A stretch of 13,239 nucleotides of DNA from 2-01-FULL-33-17 sp964401705 (lineage in GTDB: Bacteria > Patescibacteriota > Minisyncoccia > Phycocordibacterales > UBA9973): positions 1-13,239 of the forward strand of contig CAYNZJ010000016.1 of NCBI GenBank assembly GCA_964401705.1, given 5' to 3'. Under the pieces are notes generated by a model. The model ran no database searches. It saw only the letters and a program-made list of their open reading frames with translations, and had not been told where the DNA came from. A program made the position numbers and the translations under genes. Below are positions 13,186 to 13,239 of this stretch, one piece after another; position 1 is the stretch's first letter, and each line of letters begins with the position of its first letter.

Positions 13186-13239
13186 CGGAAGTGGTGAGAT
13201 TCGAACTCACGGTCCGCTTTCACGGACGACTGTTTTCAA
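13186..13239 (-). tRNA. tRNA-Ser(UGA), 3' part only
   Basis: Read on the minus strand, the window edge falls at U33 of the anticodon loop, with anticodon TGA next (13238-13236). The 3' anticodon stem ACAGT follows, then a long variable arm with stem GTCCG/CGGAC, a TΨC arm GTGAG-TTCGAAT-CTCAC, the acceptor strand CACTTCC and discriminator G. The long variable arm plus discriminator G and anticodon identify serine. The sequence after the discriminator is CAT, so the CCA end is not encoded and must be added. The 5' half is outside the window. Confidence 0.9.

Noticed and set aside
1..13239. Recoding of TGA, as in some CPR lineages
   Set aside because: No TGA stop occurs in the twelve complete genes, but there is also no gene that needs TGA read as an amino acid. 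AT-rich composition is enough to explain the preference for TAA.
1..13239. CRISPR arrays, insertion sequences or a prophage
   Set aside because: No regularly spaced repeats, transposase, integrase or phage structural genes were seen. The tail-fibre-like motifs at 1-1168 follow a signal peptide and belong to a surface protein.

Overview
The window is AT-rich with short intergenic gaps, no Shine-Dalgarno-led start that I can recognise, and stop codons that are almost all TAA (one TAG, no TGA). It carries several protein types that I associate with Candidate Phyla Radiation (Patescibacteria, Parcubacteria-like) genomes: a giant fibre-like surface protein with phage-tail-type motifs, a membrane-anchored cohesin-like surface protein, and a very Cys-rich protein with repeated zinc-ribbon-like modules. 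The lineage is an inference from these traits; no rRNA or marker protein is present. The standard code fits, because all twelve complete genes read through at family length without in-frame TGA.

Layout. (1) 1-2719: two divergent surface-protein genes. A fibre-like gene on the minus strand runs out of the window to the left, and a secreted, membrane-anchored cohesin-like protein lies on the plus strand. (2) 2723-4958: two minus-strand genes of unknown function, the Cys-rich protein and a 142-residue protein with a near-consensus promoter. (3) 5120-5908: a TrmB-type regulator, richer in GC than its neighbours and apparently leaderless. (4) 5910-9472: membrane and hydrolase genes: a DUF475/TerC-like membrane protein divergent from a DoxX-like protein across only 45 bp, an S9-type alpha/beta hydrolase, a short coding remnant, and a DUF2231-like membrane protein. 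(5) 9607-13147: a probable metal-response cluster. It holds a CooC-like ATPase, an unrecognised 269-residue Cys-containing protein, a Fur-family regulator and, overlapping the regulator by one base, a YibE/F membrane protein. (6) 13186-13239: the 3' part of a tRNA-Ser(UGA) on the minus strand.

The strongest new-looking signal is in region 5. A palindrome TGCAA-N5-TTGCA occurs upstream of the ATPase gene (one copy), in the divergent region between the 269-residue protein and fur (two full copies), and as a degenerate copy directly at fur. At each of the three promoters the arm reading TTGCAT takes the place of the -35 box. This predicts an autoregulated Fur-type regulon containing a metallochaperone-like ATPase, an unknown protein and a membrane protein with a His-rich tail. 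The core resembles the nickel-responsive Nur box of Streptomyces, and CooC proteins handle nickel, so nickel is one hypothesis; zinc or another metal is equally possible.

A second theme is initiation. Seven genes (TrmB, DUF475, DoxX, hydrolase, DUF2231, ATPase, fur) have a -10-like hexamer that ends 6 or 7 bases before the start codon, which would put the transcript start at or next to the first base of the start codon.
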